Below are positions 44,859 through 52,987 of a stretch of 64,000 bases of DNA, in pieces. The translations under genes were made by a program, and so were the position numbers. The notes under the pieces are model-generated. The model did no database searches. It was not told the origin of the DNA and saw nothing but the letters and a program-made list of their open reading frames with translations. Origin of the DNA: Paenimyroides ummariense (GTDB taxonomy: Bacteria > Bacteroidota > Bacteroidia > Flavobacteriales > Flavobacteriaceae); NCBI RefSeq assembly GCF_900115115.1, contig NZ_FOVI01000009.1, forward strand, positions 62,001 to 126,000. The letters run 5' to 3'. Numbering within the stretch: the first letter of the stretch is position 1; every line of letters begins with the position of its first letter.

Positions 44859-45917
44859 TTACTTCTTTATCAACTTTTTAACGGCTAAACCTTCGTTAGT
44901 TTGTATATGCAACATATAAGTGCCGCTTGCCAAGTTCTCTACATTTAATTGTATTTGGGTTTCGTTGTTAAAACTTTGGGTGTTTAACTGTTTACCGCTG
45001 ATATCATAAACAGTAACTTGTTGTACAACCATATTTTCGCTGTTGGTTATGTTTACTAAACTTGTCACCGGGTTTGGGTAAAGATTAAACTTAGTAGCTA
45101 ATTGTTCGTTTACGCTTAAATTTATAACCTCTGGTGGTACCGCCGCTAATGCCGTTATTTTAATATTATCGTACCGGTTACGTGTAACCGTTTGTGGATT
45201 TTGAGTGCTGGTAGTAAAACCTGCAATCAATGAAATAATCGAAGGTTTATAGTCTTCTATAAGGTTGGTTGAAGGATCGTTCTTTAAAAAATCGCTTACA
45301 AAAACTTTATTCAAAGAAGGTATTTCAAAATAAACTTTTCTATTGGGATAATCTAAATAGGCAGTAAGCTTTACCCAGGTATTAAAAGGTAAAAATGTAT
45401 TTTGTTGAACAGGAGTGGTACTTGAAACAAACTCGGTGGAACTCGCAATGCTTCCATCTTGTTTATTATAGTCAAAACGACATAAAAAAGGAGGATTAAT
45501 CAAGCCTCCTTCAACCTCTCCAACCGGTATTAAGTTTATCCATGAACTACTACTGGCATTCGCCTGTATAGATCCTGTAAAATAATCTATTTCAAATTTA
45601 ATCACATCGTTACCCGGGGTACGGTTGTCTATCACTTGATCAATACCGGGTTTAAATGCAAGCAAGCTTTCGCTATGTGATAGGGCAGTAATATCTAACA
45701 CCTTACCCCGATTGGCTTCGTTCACTATGGTAAAAAAAATGTTGGTTTGTGTAATTTTAGATTTGGTGACCCACCCCCATTGCCCGGGTATGGTGCCGGT
45801 AAAATCGGTCCCTAAGGTACCTACACTGTGATTGTCAAAATTTTCGGTGTATACTACTTGACTATTTGCGGTAAGGGTTACTGAAAAATATACTAAAAAA
45901 AACAGGTGCTTTTTCAT
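44859..45917 (-). CDS. Type IX secretion substrate with C-terminal sorting domain
   Basis: 352 residues. Signal peptide (about 1-19, cleavage near ANSQ), a beta-sandwich-like region (about 24-250, VVYTENFDNHSVGTLG), then a type A T9SS sorting domain of about 75 residues with the PNP motif (FNLYPNPVTSLVN), VYDISGKQL and the SGTYMLHI strand, ending in LAVKKLIKK. It is therefore secreted or attached to the surface by T9SS. The N-terminal domain is not identified. It lies downstream of the G-tract lipoprotein gene, with a hairpin between them. Confidence 0.88.
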   Translation of the reverse strand: MKKHLFFLVYFSVTLTANSQVVYTENFDNHSVGTLGTDFTGTIPGQWGWVTKSKITQTNIFFTIVNEANRGKVLDITALSHSESLLAFKPGIDQVIDNRTPGNDVIKFEIDYFTGSIQANASSSSWINLIPVGEVEGGLINPPFLCRFDYNKQDGSIASSTEFVSSTTPVQQNTFLPFNTWVKLTAYLDYPNRKVYFEIPSLNKVFVSDFLKNDPSTNLIEDYKPSIISLIAGFTTSTQNPQTVTRNRYDNIKITALAAVPPEVINLSVNEQLATKFNLYPNPVTSLVNITNSENMVVQQVTVYDISGKQLNTQSFNNETQIQLNVENLASGTYMLHIQTNEGLAVKKLIKK

Positions 45918-45939
45918 ACAAGGTTATTTTAAAAAGTGA

Positions 45940-45963
45940 AAAGGCTGTTGTTCCACAGCCTTT
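45940..45963 (-). terminator. Terminator after the G-tract lipoprotein gene
   Basis: AAAGGCTGT and ACAGCCTTT pair exactly on the minus strand, directly after the stop at 45972; the following sequence is moderately T-rich. Confidence 0.7.
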
Positions 45964-45971
45964 AAAATAAT

Positions 45972-47039
45972 TTATCTACCGGTTACATTTAAATACAATG
46001 CCGAATTTACCCAGCCAGTTTGTCCTGTTGCGGAAAACCCTAACCTTAATTTATAAGTACCATCAATATCTACTTCATGGGGTACCATAGGTACATCAAA
46101 AACCACCTCACGGGAATTACAAAAATTTTCATCAGAAAGACGCGTTATATCCCAATCTGTTTTACCAGGTAATGGCATCGTATCATCATAAAAATAATAC
46201 AATGGTACAGTGAAACCTAAAGTTGGCACGTCTGCATACACGTGATTACCTGCCAAATAATCAACAGGTTTCCAGCCAGCATCTATATCGTCAGGAATAC
46301 CTGAAGGTAGAGTTTTTATTTCAGGATGCATTAAGGTTGAAAGCACTAATGCATTTGTAACTTTATCTGTCACATACACTTCATAAAAAAATATTTTACC
46401 ATAGTGTGCTAGTAACTCTCTTTCTTGGGGTAATAATGTACCCGCCTGATCAAAGTTAGTATGAGGCGGTGGGTATTTTGGCCCAGCTGGAGTTACTCCT
46501 GATAGTGGTAAATGTAACAACTTATCTTCGATACGGAATGAATAATGAGGATCTGGATAAGCAGGTACATCAATAGGTACTGGTATTCTTACCAGATTAC
46601 CAACTTCATGACCGTTTGCGTACAGATTTGGGTAATTTCCAGAAGTTAAATCATGAATAGGCGGAGCTCCAACTTGTGCTACGTCATGAAATTGTCCATC
46701 ATCTGTTCCGTCAAAATAAGCTATACCTGCATAGGCAAAAACGCGTATATTGTAGGGCGTAACATCTTCAACGTTTCCGTTTGAAAAGAAATAAGAGGGT
46801 TGAAGGTCATTTATTCCATTAACTGTAGCGCCCCTAAACCAAATATCCCAAGGTGAAATATAATTTTTACCCCACCATCCTATACCTCCTGGTCCATACC
46901 CAGCATATTGACCACTATCACCGTTGTTAAAACTGTTTGTTTGGTATTGGGAACCTGCTTCTTCGTTTTGCATTTCAGCTTCCTGATAAACGTCTTCGCT
47001 ACACGCTGTAAGGGTTAGGCACATTACCCCCCCCCCCAC
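45972..47039 (-). CDS. Predicted surface lipoprotein, signal peptide interrupted by a poly-G tract
   Basis: The main frame (355 codons from a GTG) begins inside a G tract and contains VMCLTLTACSEDVYQEAE: a lipobox LTAC followed by acidic residues as in surface-exported Bacteroidota lipoproteins. The real ATG is at 47062 and encodes MTKFTKILWGGG, but with 11 G it runs into TAA. With 12 or 9 G the ATG joins the main frame and gives a full lipoprotein signal peptide. As read, the gene is off. The mature part (about 340 residues) is Gly/Tyr/Pro-rich with metal- or sugar-binding-like loops; I recognise no family. Followed by a T9SS substrate gene. Confidence 0.75.
   Translation of the reverse strand: MGGGVMCLTLTACSEDVYQEAEMQNEEAGSQYQTNSFNNGDSGQYAGYGPGGIGWWGKNYISPWDIWFRGATVNGINDLQPSYFFSNGNVEDVTPYNIRVFAYAGIAYFDGTDDGQFHDVAQVGAPPIHDLTSGNYPNLYANGHEVGNLVRIPVPIDVPAYPDPHYSFRIEDKLLHLPLSGVTPAGPKYPPPHTNFDQAGTLLPQERELLAHYGKIFFYEVYVTDKVTNALVLSTLMHPEIKTLPSGIPDDIDAGWKPVDYLAGNHVYADVPTLGFTVPLYYFYDDTMPLPGKTDWDITRLSDENFCNSREVVFDVPMVPHEVDIDGTYKLRLGFSATGQTGWVNSALYLNVTGR
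47027..47037 (-). repeat. Poly-G tract (G11) in the lipoprotein signal-peptide region
   Basis: 11 consecutive C on the plus strand (G on the coding strand) in a genome otherwise poor in G/C runs. Tract length modulo 3 decides whether the ATG at 47062 reads into the lipoprotein frame. Confidence 0.9.
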
Positions 47040-47228
47040 AAAATTTTGGTAAATTTTGTCATAAATAATATTTTTTAATTAATTGTATTGTAAATATAAT
47101 AAAAATTTTAACACAGTGTTAAATAAATTTTAAGAAAGAAAAGTATCTGCTTAAATTAACAGCAGAATATTTTAAAAATTAGCCAGGTACTCATTTATCT
47201 TTTTATTTTTGTGCATTATTATATTTGT

Positions 47229-48821
47229 ATGAAACTGAAAGTAAATAAATACCTGGCTTTTATAGCACTAACCTCTTTATCTTTAATATCGTGTGCGGTA
47301 CAGCAGCAGCAAAAACCTACAAAAGTTACGGTTGTAAAAAGTTCTGAAATAGAACCTGTAACCAAAACACCACAACCTGTTGCACAACCAGCAACAACTA
47401 ATGATTTAAAGATTAATTTACCCGAAGTTAAACGCGAATTTCGCGCTGCGTGGATTGCCACGGTTGCCAACATCAACTGGCCAAGCAGAAAAAATCTATC
47501 TACCGAAGAACAGAAAAACGAAGCCATTAAATTGCTCGATTTATTACAAGATGCTAATTTTAATGCAGTAATTTTTCAGGTTCGTCCGGCTGCCGATGCC
47601 TTATACAAAAGTAATTACGAACCTTGGTCGTGTTATTTAACCGGCGAAACCGGTAAAGCACCTTCACCTTATTACGATCCGTTAGAATTTTGGATAGAAG
47701 AGGCGCACAAACGCGGCATGGAACTGCATGTTTGGCTGAATCCTTATCGTGCGCACCATTTAAGCGGTGGATCGGTTAGCAGTGAATCAATGGTTAAAAA
47801 ATCGCCAAGCAATATTGTACGCCTAAAGAATGGTATGTATTGGTTCGATCCGGCAAGCGTAAAAACCCAAGATCACGTTTCTAATGTGGTAAAAGATATT
47901 GTGTCGCGTTACGATATTGATGCGGTTCATTTCGACGATTATTTTTATCCGTATGCATCGTACAACGGTGGTGCCGATTTTCCTGACACTGCTTCGTGGA
48001 ATACTTACAAAAATGCTGATGGAACACTTTCAAAAGCCGATTGGCGCAGAGATCACGTTAATAAATTCATTGAACGTATCAACAAAGAAATCAAGCAAGA
48101 AAAACCGTATGTTAAGTTTGGTATCAGTCCGTTTGGAATCTGGAAATCGGGTTATCCTTCGGGGGTTGTTGGATCTTCTCAATACGATGAATTATATGCC
48201 GATGCCAAATTATGGTTGAACAAAGGCTGGGTTGATTATTTTTCGCCTCAATTATATTGGCCGATCAATTCACAACGTCAGAATTTTCAGGATTTATTGG
48301 AATGGTGGCAGGATGAAAACACTATGAACCGACATTTATGGCCGGGTTTAAATACGGTTGAAGTGAAAGCAGCTAACAGATCGACCGAAATTGTAAATCA
48401 GGTAAAAATTACTGCTGACGTTTTAAGTAAAAACAGCGTGGGCGCGATACATTACAGTATTGCAGGCTTAACAGACAACAGCGAAATGATTCCGGCATTA
48501 AAAAATGGTCCGTATAAAGAAAAAGCGTTAATTCCATTGAGTCCATGGATAAAGATCAATAAAATTGCAACTCCATCTTTAAATATTAGCAACGATAATT
48601 CTTCTATAAATGTAAATTGGTCAAGCAGTAAATTGAATGATGCTTTTCAGTGGGTTTTGTACACGCGTTACGATAACGAATGGCAGGTTGAGATCCTTCC
48701 TAAAAATCAACTAAGTAAATCTATTGTTCGATCTAAAAACGGAAAAAACTGTAACACTGTAGCCTTAAAAGCGATTGATCGTTTAGGTAACGAAAGTGAT
48801 TACGCTGCCAAAAAAATATAA
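47229..48821 (+). CDS. GH10-like (DUF187-type) lipoprotein
   Basis: 530 residues from ATG 47229 (MKLKVNKYLAFIALTSLSLI); a GTG at 47211 is less likely. Lipobox LISC anchors it. The catalytic-like barrel (about 60-400) has the family stretches FRAAWIATVANINWPS, NAVIFQVRPAADALY, VHFDDYFYPYA and DYFSPQLYWP, matching the glycosyl hydrolase-like 10 (PF02638) group that includes YngK. The Asp pair in HFDDYF is the likely catalytic or binding acid. A C-terminal fibronectin-like domain follows. The substrate may be a cell-wall or envelope glycan. A TATTTTTG core lies at 47204-47211. Confidence 0.9.
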   Translation: MKLKVNKYLAFIALTSLSLISCAVQQQQKPTKVTVVKSSEIEPVTKTPQPVAQPATTNDLKINLPEVKREFRAAWIATVANINWPSRKNLSTEEQKNEAIKLLDLLQDANFNAVIFQVRPAADALYKSNYEPWSCYLTGETGKAPSPYYDPLEFWIEEAHKRGMELHVWLNPYRAHHLSGGSVSSESMVKKSPSNIVRLKNGMYWFDPASVKTQDHVSNVVKDIVSRYDIDAVHFDDYFYPYASYNGGADFPDTASWNTYKNADGTLSKADWRRDHVNKFIERINKEIKQEKPYVKFGISPFGIWKSGYPSGVVGSSQYDELYADAKLWLNKGWVDYFSPQLYWPINSQRQNFQDLLEWWQDENTMNRHLWPGLNTVEVKAANRSTEIVNQVKITADVLSKNSVGAIHYSIAGLTDNSEMIPALKNGPYKEKALIPLSPWIKINKIATPSLNISNDNSSINVNWSSSKLNDAFQWVLYTRYDNEWQVEILPKNQLSKSIVRSKNGKNCNTVALKAIDRLGNESDYAAKKI

Positions 48822-48825
48822 GCAC

Positions 48826-49368
48826 ATGAAAACGTATATTGTACTTTTACGCGGTGTGAATGTTTCAGGCAAAAACATTATTAAAATGGCAATTTTGAAA
48901 GATGTTTTAATTGATAACAACTTTAAAAATGTGGCTACTTACATACAAAGCGGAAACATTATTTTAAGTTCTGATTTAGAGAAGCATGAAGTTGAAACGA
49001 AAATTCAACAGCTTATTTACGATCATTTTCAGTTACAGATTGCTGTTTTTTGTTTGGATCTTCAGGAAATGGAAACCGCTTTACAGAACAATCCGTTTAT
49101 AGAGAACATCGAACCAAATAAATTGTTTTTTACTTTTTTGAACGAAGAACCTGCTGCCGATTTACTAGCTGATTTAGAAAAAATCGATTTTGCAAACGAT
49201 CAGTTTAAGCTCATTGATAAAGTGCTGTATTTTTATCTATCAAAAGGTATGGCAAATTCTAAACTGAACAATAATTTCTTCGAAAAAAAACTAAAGGTAA
49301 CAGCAACGGGCAGAAATTTAAACACCATTCACAAACTGATCGATCTGGCTAAAAACAGCAACAATTAA
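48826..49368 (+). CDS. DUF1697-domain protein
   Basis: 180 residues from ATG 48826 (MKTYIVLLRGVNVSGKNIIK), four bases after the GH10-like stop; the frame also extends 30 bases into that gene. The start LLRGVNVSGKN and TYIQSGNIILSS are the DUF1697 hallmarks. Function unknown; cytoplasmic. Likely co-transcribed with the lipoprotein gene. Confidence 0.9.
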   Translation: MKTYIVLLRGVNVSGKNIIKMAILKDVLIDNNFKNVATYIQSGNIILSSDLEKHEVETKIQQLIYDHFQLQIAVFCLDLQEMETALQNNPFIENIEPNKLFFTFLNEEPAADLLADLEKIDFANDQFKLIDKVLYFYLSKGMANSKLNNNFFEKKLKVTATGRNLNTIHKLIDLAKNSNN

Positions 49369-49504
49369 TCGTGATGTGTGTATATCATACTCAAAATGTA
49401 TAAAGCTATTTAATTATTAATTGCTTAAAAGTCTGTATTTAGGCAGGTTTTGGCTTTGGCATTTTTATTGAATGATGTATTATACAATTATAAATTTATA
49501 TGTT

Positions 49505-49978
49505 ATGAAAAAAAGTATCTTCACATTTTTTGTTTTAGGATTAACCATAATTTCTTGTAATAAGAAAGAAACTGAAACAACTACAGAAACAACAATAAGT
49601 GCAGACAGCACGGAGATTATTGCAAACGATACACTTACAAATGTACACAATGGTCACAATGCACAAAACTCGTTAGATTGGAATGGAACCTACGAAGCAA
49701 CATTGCCTTGTGCAGATTGTTCGGGTATTAAAACGACAATTACGTTAGATAAAAGCGGAACTTTTAAATATGCTGCCGAATATTTAGACAAAAATTTAAA
49801 GGTAAACGATGCCGGCGATATTATGTGGCATGATAACGGATCGGTTGCCCATTTAAAAGGAAAAGATATCGATATTAAACTAAAAGTTGTTGAAAACGGA
49901 TTGGTTGGTTTGGATACCGAAGGTAAAGAAATTGATGGTCCGTTAAAAGAACATTACAATTACAAAAAATTAAATTAA
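49505..49978 (+). CDS. NlpE-like copper resistance lipoprotein
   Basis: 157 residues from ATG 49505 (MKKSIFTFFVLGLTIISCNK); lipobox IISC. After a Thr/Glu-rich linker comes the NlpE N domain: WNGTYEATLPCADCSGIKTTITL with the CxxC motif. In E. coli NlpE senses surface contact, copper and lipoprotein faults for the Cpx system; here there is no Cpx pair nearby. Single gene with a terminator. Confidence 0.9.
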   Translation: MKKSIFTFFVLGLTIISCNKKETETTTETTISADSTEIIANDTLTNVHNGHNAQNSLDWNGTYEATLPCADCSGIKTTITLDKSGTFKYAAEYLDKNLKVNDAGDIMWHDNGSVAHLKGKDIDIKLKVVENGLVGLDTEGKEIDGPLKEHYNYKKLN

Positions 49979-49982
49979 TCAG

Positions 49983-50012
49983 AAAAACCGGAAGTTCAGC
50001 TTCCGGTTTTTT
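49983..50012. terminator. Terminator between NlpE and the XRE gene
   Basis: AAAACCGGAAG and CTTCCGGTTTT arms with a T run; between convergent genes and usable by both. Confidence 0.85.
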
Positions 50013-50013
50013 G

Positions 50014-50214
50014 TTAATCGTCGTCATCCAATTCAAAGAGACTGTCTAAAGGCATATTGAAAATCTTGGCTATTTTTAATGCCAGAACCGCAGACGGTAT
50101 ATATTTTTTTGTTTCGATAGAATTAATTGTCTGTCGTGAAACTCCGACCTTTTCCGCCAAATCTCCTTGCGTTAGATTGTGTCGGGCACGTTCTATTTTA
50201 ATGTAATTCTTCAT
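50014..50214 (-). CDS. Small XRE-family HTH regulator
   Basis: 66 residues, a single helix-turn-helix: LTQGDLAEKVGVSRQTINSI (about 14-33), followed by LKIAKIFNMPLDSLFEL. This small YozG-like type often controls the neighbouring membrane protein genes. Its ATG overlaps the stop of the upstream membrane gene by four bases. Confidence 0.92.
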   Translation of the reverse strand: MKNYIKIERARHNLTQGDLAEKVGVSRQTINSIETKKYIPSAVLALKIAKIFNMPLDSLFELDDDD

Positions 50215-50636
50215 TCTTCTTTTTGTTTAGATAATGAATATATTTGCTGTCCAAAATTGGATAATATCATCAATAAAATAAAAAACATTAATCCAAATCC
50301 ATTATAATGACTATAATCCAAATCTAACCAATCAATCAAACTAAAAAGTGAGCTAATTAATAATGTAGTAATACCTGTAATTACTCCAAGAAGAACAGCA
50401 GACAAACGCATTTGTAAATACATTTCATCTCCATCATCTTTTGTCCATTGGGTCATAAAAAGTAAGAACATACCTACCAATGATATACTGGCAACAATTT
50501 TTGATAGTTTACCGAAATCTAACGATTCAGAAAAACCTGCCAGTTTTAGAAGTAATAATATTAGTACAGGCAATAAAATGATTGCTAAACTGATCCACAT
50601 TCTCTTTTTTGGAATTAATCTACTTTTGTTATTCAT
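50211..50636 (-). CDS. Four-helix membrane protein, paralogue A
   Basis: 141 residues, four predicted membrane helices (about 13-31, 43-62, 80-100, 113-130). The loop after helix 2 has TQWTKDDGDEMYLQMRL, almost the same as in the neighbouring 144-residue protein. Not recognised; such small proteins with DDGDE loops are found with XRE regulators. Three-gene operon: paralogue B, this gene, regulator. Confidence 0.8.
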   Translation of the reverse strand: MNNKSRLIPKKRMWISLAIILLPVLILLLLKLAGFSESLDFGKLSKIVASISLVGMFLLFMTQWTKDDGDEMYLQMRLSAVLLGVITGITTLLISSLFSLIDWLDLDYSHYNGFGLMFFILLMILSNFGQQIYSLSKQKEE

Positions 50637-50638
50637 AA

Positions 50639-51073
50639 TTAATCGTTTTTAGTTAGTTCTTTTCTTAATTTATAAACCTGACTACCAAAAACAAATAATT
50701 GCCACCACAAGATCATAAACATTAAAAAGAAACTATTATGTATTCCAAAATCTGTAAAAGACAAGGTTACTAAATCCCAAATAGAATTTACCAAAAGGAA
50801 GCCAACTCCAAAGAAAACACTACTCAAACTGGAAATCAATCTAAACTGTAAATACATTTCGTCTCCATCGTCTTTTGTCCATTGAGTAATAAAAAGTAAT
50901 AACATTCCTAATAAAATTGTAGATGCTATCAAATTTGTAACAATTTTACCATACGTTTCAAAATCAAGAAAATTAAATATTCTTAATAGAACTAAAAATA
51001 TGATAGGAATAATAATAAGAGACAGACTAATCCATAGATTACGCTTTGGAATTAAAATTTTTCTAGTTTTCAT
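50639..51073 (-). CDS. Four-helix membrane protein, paralogue B
   Basis: 144 residues, same plan as the adjacent protein: basic N-terminus (LIPKRNLWISLSLI), four membrane helices, and the conserved loop TQWTKDDGDEMYLQFRL. Two bases separate the two genes, so they arose by tandem duplication. The conserved acidic loop may bind a cation or a partner. First gene of the operon. Confidence 0.8.
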   Translation of the reverse strand: MKTRKILIPKRNLWISLSLIIIPIIFLVLLRIFNFLDFETYGKIVTNLIASTILLGMLLLFITQWTKDDGDEMYLQFRLISSLSSVFFGVGFLLVNSIWDLVTLSFTDFGIHNSFFLMFMILWWQLFVFGSQVYKLRKELTKND

Positions 51074-51094
51074 ATTAGTTAAGTTTATTTGCTA

Positions 51095-51129
51095 CAAATA
51101 TAAATAAACTTTTCAATTCGTAAAACAAA
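51095..51129 (-). promoter_or_regulatory. Promoter of the membrane-protein/XRE operon
   Basis: On the minus strand TTTG (51126-51129) is followed after 23 bases by TATATTTG (51095-51102), an exact -7 element; spacing is slightly long. Start site predicted about 15-20 bases before the ATG. Confidence 0.5.
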
Positions 51130-51143
51130 CTTTACTTTATGAT

Positions 51144-51182
51144 ATAAAAAAAATCGATATGCCATTATAACATACCGATTTT
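51144..51182 (-). terminator. Terminator of the glycosyltransferase gene
   Basis: On the minus strand AAAATCGGTATG pairs with CATATCGATTTT (one G-T wobble) and a T run follows. Confidence 0.75.
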
Positions 51183-51207
51183 AAAAATACAGTTAGTTTA
51201 ATTGTAT

Positions 51208-52689
51208 TTATGCTGTTGCAGGTAAATCGCGGGTTAACCAACCACTGCGCCCTGCGGTTATTATTGCGTAAGGCGTAATCCAGAATAAAGTAAATAGGTA
51301 GAATACGCTGTAGGTATATGCTAAAAATGCTTCGGCAATGTTGTATTTTTTTGCGTAGAAAAACATTTGAATACTAGAGAATACAAAAATCCCTGCTAAA
51401 CTGGTACATACAAATAGTACCGGATGCGTAACTACAAAAAACAATAACAAAAGTAATAAAGGATAAGCCATAATTACTTTAATCCACTGCATAGTCAGTA
51501 AAATTCGTGAACCTGCTGTTGATTCTTCTCTGAACTTTGTAAAAGCAAACTTACTCATCATGATGTTTTCACGCACATTGCTTCGTTCCCAACGGACAAA
51601 CATTTTGTACAGACTTTTATATTTTTCGGGAATGTTGGTATATACATACGCGTTCTTCTGAAACAACACGTGCAATCCTTGCTTTAAAATCATGTTGGTT
51701 ATCGCTCGGTCTTCGCCAATATCGCTCGGTTGCCCCATAAAAGTCTGGTTCATCCAATCTTCTAAACAGTTCATTACCGCATCTTTTCTGTAAGCTGCCA
51801 ACGCACCCGGTGTACATAAAACCGAACCAATAGCACTTTGTGCCGATCGAACAAATTCAAAACTAAAAACAAAACTTACGTTCAACATTTTTGGTATTAA
51901 ACCTTTTTCTTTGTTTAAAACTCGAACGTTTCCTGCTACGGCGCCACATTTTTCGTTCACAGCAAACGGACTTACCAAGTTGCGTAACGTATCTTCTTTT
52001 ACAATAGAATCGCTATCTACCGTTACAAAAACATCGCCCGTTCCTTCTTTAAAACCGCGGTAAAGCGCATGGCGTTTACCCATATTTTTAGGTTGCTGAT
52101 ATATCGCCAATCGGTCGCCCAATTTGGCTTTTGCTTTCATCATCCATTGCCAGGTATCGTCTTTACTTCCATCGTCAATTGATAAAATCTGTAATTTCTC
52201 AGCCGGAAAATCACTGTCAGCTAAACTCAATAAGGTTTCATAAACCAGTTTTCCTTCGTTATAAGCCGGCACAATTACCGTACACGTAGGCAGTTGCTCG
52301 TTACTTACCGCTTTTACAGGCTTGTATTTTATGTACAGCACAATTAAATAGGTTAAAAAACTTAACTGCAAAACCAACAAGGTTAACGCAATGTAGTTTA
52401 TAGATGCGCCCCACCAAGTATTCATACGTTCAAAGTGCAGTTTTTCTATATCGGGCTGAAAATTTATAAAGGTAATTACAGATACAACCATTAAAAATAA
52501 GGTGGCAGCTACCACGAAATAATCTTTATTTTTTAGGGAGTTTAATGAAAGTTGATCTAAAAACTTTGATCGATCTGCTTTTTGTTTTGAAGTATCGTCT
52601 CGAACTATAGTAAGATGACTGTTGTTTTGTTGATTGGGTGTGTCTAAAAATGGTTTGGTTTTTAAACACTGGTTGCCGGTTGTTAGCAT
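51208..52689 (-). CDS. Membrane GT2 glycosyltransferase (polysaccharide synthase-like)
   Basis: 493 residues. An N-terminal cytoplasmic tail (about 55), two membrane helices (about 57-75, 95-120), a GT2 catalytic domain (about 135-370), then about four C-terminal helices. CTVIVPAYNEGK and DDGSKDDTW bind UDP; VTVDSDS is the DxD metal motif; GEDRAI provides the base (ED of the TED motif); VRWERSN contains the RW of QxxRW. This is the hyaluronan/NodC/chitin synthase-like plan, but the Gln of QxxRW is absent. No partner subunit or export gene is adjacent, so the product is unknown. Confidence 0.9.
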   Translation of the reverse strand: MLTTGNQCLKTKPFLDTPNQQNNSHLTIVRDDTSKQKADRSKFLDQLSLNSLKNKDYFVVAATLFLMVVSVITFINFQPDIEKLHFERMNTWWGASINYIALTLLVLQLSFLTYLIVLYIKYKPVKAVSNEQLPTCTVIVPAYNEGKLVYETLLSLADSDFPAEKLQILSIDDGSKDDTWQWMMKAKAKLGDRLAIYQQPKNMGKRHALYRGFKEGTGDVFVTVDSDSIVKEDTLRNLVSPFAVNEKCGAVAGNVRVLNKEKGLIPKMLNVSFVFSFEFVRSAQSAIGSVLCTPGALAAYRKDAVMNCLEDWMNQTFMGQPSDIGEDRAITNMILKQGLHVLFQKNAYVYTNIPEKYKSLYKMFVRWERSNVRENIMMSKFAFTKFREESTAGSRILLTMQWIKVIMAYPLLLLLLFFVVTHPVLFVCTSLAGIFVFSSIQMFFYAKKYNIAEAFLAYTYSVFYLFTLFWITPYAIITAGRSGWLTRDLPATA

Positions 52690-52853
52690 AATACTTTTAC
52701 TTTAAGAAATATGTTTGATGCTTATTGGTTAGATTAATGATCAAACACCTTTGGTTTTGTCTTAATAAGTTTTCAAGTACTGTGCCACGGGAATTTTTAA
52801 CAAGAAAGCGTTAAATTTTATGATAAATTGAGGTTTTATTGTAGAAGCCAATC

Positions 52854-52891
52854 CCCAAATTGGGTACAAAAATTGTACCATACCCCAATTG
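52854..52891. promoter_or_regulatory. Operator-like palindromes upstream of the glycosyltransferase
   Basis: CCCAAATTGGG (52854-52864), GGTACAA (52863-52869) with TTGTACC (52873-52879), and CCCCAATTG (52883-52891). The overlapping inverted repeats about 165-200 bases before the gene could bind a regulator. The rest of the 298-base gap (52690-52987) contains no gene. Confidence 0.45.
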
Positions 52892-52953
52892 TTAAACTGT
52901 TGATTTCAATTATTATTTGACTAATTCCATGGATCAAAATCAGTATTAAATAT

Positions 52954-52983
52954 AAAATCCGTTACCAAACGATAACGGATTTT
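52954..52983 (-). terminator. Terminator of the leucyl aminopeptidase gene
   Basis: AAAATCCGTTA and TAACGGATTTT pair exactly on the minus strand, four bases after the stop; moderately T-rich sequence follows. Confidence 0.8.
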
Positions 52984-52987
52984 GAAT

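Noticed and set aside
47038-47040. GTG start for the G-tract lipoprotein
   Set aside because: A GTG inside the tract would give MGGGVMCL, a poor signal peptide without the basic N-region. The ATG at 47062 plus a tract change gives a much better one.
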